Position numbers and translations under genes: made by a program
Source: Clostridia bacterium
Lineage (GTDB): Bacteria; Bacillota; Clostridia; Saccharofermentanales; UBA5734
Direction of reading: 5' to 3'
Length of the DNA stretch: 7,285 nucleotides
NCBI GenBank assembly: GCA_018056585.1
Contig: JAGPFK010000067.1
Span: forward strand, 1 to 7,285
Part shown: positions 5,883 to 7,285 of the stretch, in pieces
Layout: each line of letters starts with the position of its first letter
Position numbering within the stretch: position 1 is the first letter of the stretch
Notes under the pieces: generated by a model
Databases searched by the model: none
What the model was told of the DNA's origin: nothing
Seen by the model: only the letters and a program-made list of their open reading frames with translations

Positions 5883-7285
5883 ATGAAAAAAAAGAAAGTT
5901 GTATTAAGTAGCTTGCTTGTCATCATTATGTTTTTTCTGTCGATTCCAAATGTCTCAGCAGATGGTCCTTCCTTATCTTTGGAAGCAAATAAGAAAACCG
6001 TAAACGTAGGAGGGGGAGTTGAGATCAGTGTGTATGTTTCAGGCGTGCCGAACCTGGTGGCCTATGGGCCCATTGAAATTAAATATGATACGTCCTTATT
6101 TGACTTTATTAAGGCTGAATCGGCATTCAACGGTCAGTTCGAAAAATGGGCAAAGGATGGCCTGTTGAATTTATCGATGCAAAATGGCAACGTAACCGTG
6201 AATGGTCAGACTAAACTTTTAACAGCATATTTTAAGGCCAAACAGGCGGGGACTGGCAGTTTTAAGGTGGTTCTTGCAGATGGATTCTCAGCGGAAGATT
6301 TAAATGAAATTGCTGTACCGGCTGGTGCAAGTGTGAATGTTACCGTTACCCAACCGGTACCCAAATCGGATGTCAATACGCTCAAGTCATTGAAGGTTAA
6401 TACGGGTACCTTGTCTCCTGGTTTTTCATCTTCCCAGACAGATTACACGGTGTCTGTTGGGTCAGATGTTAACCGCATCGTGGTCAGTGCGGAAGCTACA
6501 GACAGTAAGGCTCGTGTCAGTGGCGGTGGCACTGTTTCGCTCAAAGAAGGGAAAAACACCATTAAGATTGTAGTAACGGCAGAAAGCGGCAAGGAACGAG
6601 TTTATCAGATTACGGTGAACCGGGCTGCCGCGGCAACGACCCCTGAAGCAACGCCTACGCCGGAGCCAACACCAACCCCTGAACCGACGCCAACCCCTGA
6701 ACCGACGCCTACGCCGCCTGTGACTGTTCATTTATCAGACGGCTCTTATCAAATTATTGAAGTACCGGATGGTGTTGCGATACCACAAGGCTTTTATCGG
6801 TCTCTGGAAGAGATAAACGGTCAGATGGTCCCGGCTTATAAATCATTGTATGGTGATTTTACACTGGTCTATTTGTATCGCCAGTCGGCAGATGATGGAT
6901 ATTATTATCTGGATCCCCTGACAAACGAATATCTGCCTTACCTTGTTTTAAATGTTCCGGCTCAGTCGTTTACGGTTTTACAAGCGGATGATTCAGTCGT
7001 TATCCCGGATGGATGGGTATCAGGAAGCCTTACGATTGATGGTCAATTGCTGCCTGTATGGAAAAACGAGGCTGAAATGCCGAATATCTATCTGGTTTAT
7101 TTGATGAATGCCAAAGGAGATCACGCTCTTTATTGCTATGACTCGGCTAATCAGCTTCTTTTGCCTTATGAATTGCTGTTGATCAATGAGTCGCCTTTGC
7201 CAACTGAGTCCGATGAAACAGAACCAACATTAACACCGATGCCCACTCAATTGGCATCCAGTCGCAATCAACCCAATCCCTGGAC
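5883..7285 (+). CDS. Secreted cohesin-domain surface protein with cadherin-like domain and duplicated C-terminal module (partial)
   Basis: Exported, probably surface-held protein; 467 codons are visible and the frame runs off the window. Order: signal peptide 1-26 (MKKKK, hydrophobic core, cleavage after VSA); a cohesin-like domain about 29-155, with the family's VNVGGGVEISVYV strand, the IKYDTSLFDFIKAE strand and a closing GTGSFKVVLADG strand; a cadherin-like beta-sandwich about 166-247, homologous to the one in the preceding gene; four TPEPTP-type repeats 253-276; then two copies of an unrecognised module, about 281-358 and 361-436 (shared IPxG, (N/D)GQ, LVYL, LPY). A second Pro/Thr-rich stretch starts at about 440, so more domains or an anchor probably follow. 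The gene begins 38 bases after the dockerin-glucosaminidase stop with no terminator between, so the two are probably co-transcribed. Cohesins bind dockerins in a calcium-dependent way; that this one binds the neighbour's dockerin is inference, since some cohesin-fold domains bind other ligands. Confidence 0.82.
   Translation, partial: MKKKKVVLSSLLVIIMFFLSIPNVSADGPSLSLEANKKTVNVGGGVEISVYVSGVPNLVAYGPIEIKYDTSLFDFIKAESAFNGQFEKWAKDGLLNLSMQNGNVTVNGQTKLLTAYFKAKQAGTGSFKVVLADGFSAEDLNEIAVPAGASVNVTVTQPVPKSDVNTLKSLKVNTGTLSPGFSSSQTDYTVSVGSDVNRIVVSAEATDSKARVSGGGTVSLKEGKNTIKIVVTAESGKERVYQITVNRAAAATTPEATPTPEPTPTPEPTPTPEPTPTPPVTVHLSDGSYQIIEVPDGVAIPQGFYRSLEEINGQMVPAYKSLYGDFTLVYLYRQSADDGYYYLDPLTNEYLPYLVLNVPAQSFTVLQADDSVVIPDGWVSGSLTIDGQLLPVWKNEAEMPNIYLVYLMNAKGDHALYCYDSANQLLLPYELLLINESPLPTESDETEPTLTPMPTQLASSRNQPNPW
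6639..6710 (+). repeat. Four tandem 18-bp repeats coding TPEPTP
   Basis: Four in-frame units of 18 bases code TPEATP, then TPEPTP three times, followed by TPP. The last units are almost identical at the DNA level (CCAACCCCTGAACCGACG repeats exactly), suggesting recent slippage or duplication. They form an acidic, proline-rich spacer between the cadherin-like sandwich and the duplicated module. Confidence 0.85.

Noticed and set aside
6462..6731. Minus-strand open frame with many Arg and Trp residues
   Set aside because: It is antisense to the TPEPTP repeat of the cohesin protein; the Arg-rich run is the mirror of CCG/CCT-rich codons.

Overview
The window carries ordinary low-to-mid-GC bacterial genes. 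The evidence is purine-rich AGGAGG-type ribosome binding sites, sigma-A-like promoters, Sec-exported wall proteins with Pro/Thr linkers, and a cohesin/dockerin pair. This mix points to a Gram-positive anaerobe of the Bacillota, most likely a Clostridia-type organism. I cannot name the genus from the sequence. There are no rRNA or tRNA genes, insertion sequences or CRISPR arrays that I can support, and no gene-free stretch exceeds 300 bases.

Left part (1-1371, minus strand): the first 457 codons of a Na/phosphate cotransporter-family membrane protein with two inverted-repeat transport cores and the beginning of a PhoU-like cytoplasmic domain. Its 3' end lies outside the window. It is transcribed divergently from the next genes out of a compact 167-bp intergenic region (1372-1538), which holds a good promoter in each direction.

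Middle part (1539-3311, plus strand): a two-gene operon of HD-domain nucleotide phosphohydrolases. The first is a dGTP triphosphohydrolase (Dgt family) and the second a YfbR-type 5'-deoxynucleotidase. Together they could take dNTPs and dNMPs down to deoxynucleosides and so trim the deoxynucleotide pool.

Right part (3415 to the window end, plus strand): two exported surface proteins in a tight pair. The first is a modular peptidoglycan hydrolase: signal peptide, SH3-like domain, glucosaminidase, cadherin-like sandwich, Pro/Thr linker, a pre-dockerin domain and a C-terminal type I-like dockerin. The second, cut by the window end, has a signal peptide, an N-terminal cohesin-like domain, a cadherin-like sandwich homologous to that of its neighbour, a TPEPTP-repeat linker and a duplicated module of unknown function. 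A dockerin-tagged wall hydrolase encoded 38 bp from a cohesin-bearing protein is the most interesting feature: it suggests a small, non-cellulosomal, calcium-dependent docking system at the cell envelope.

The start of the glucosaminidase gene is probably a TTG (3415) rather than the upstream in-frame ATG codons, because a strong GGAGGA site lies only before the TTG.
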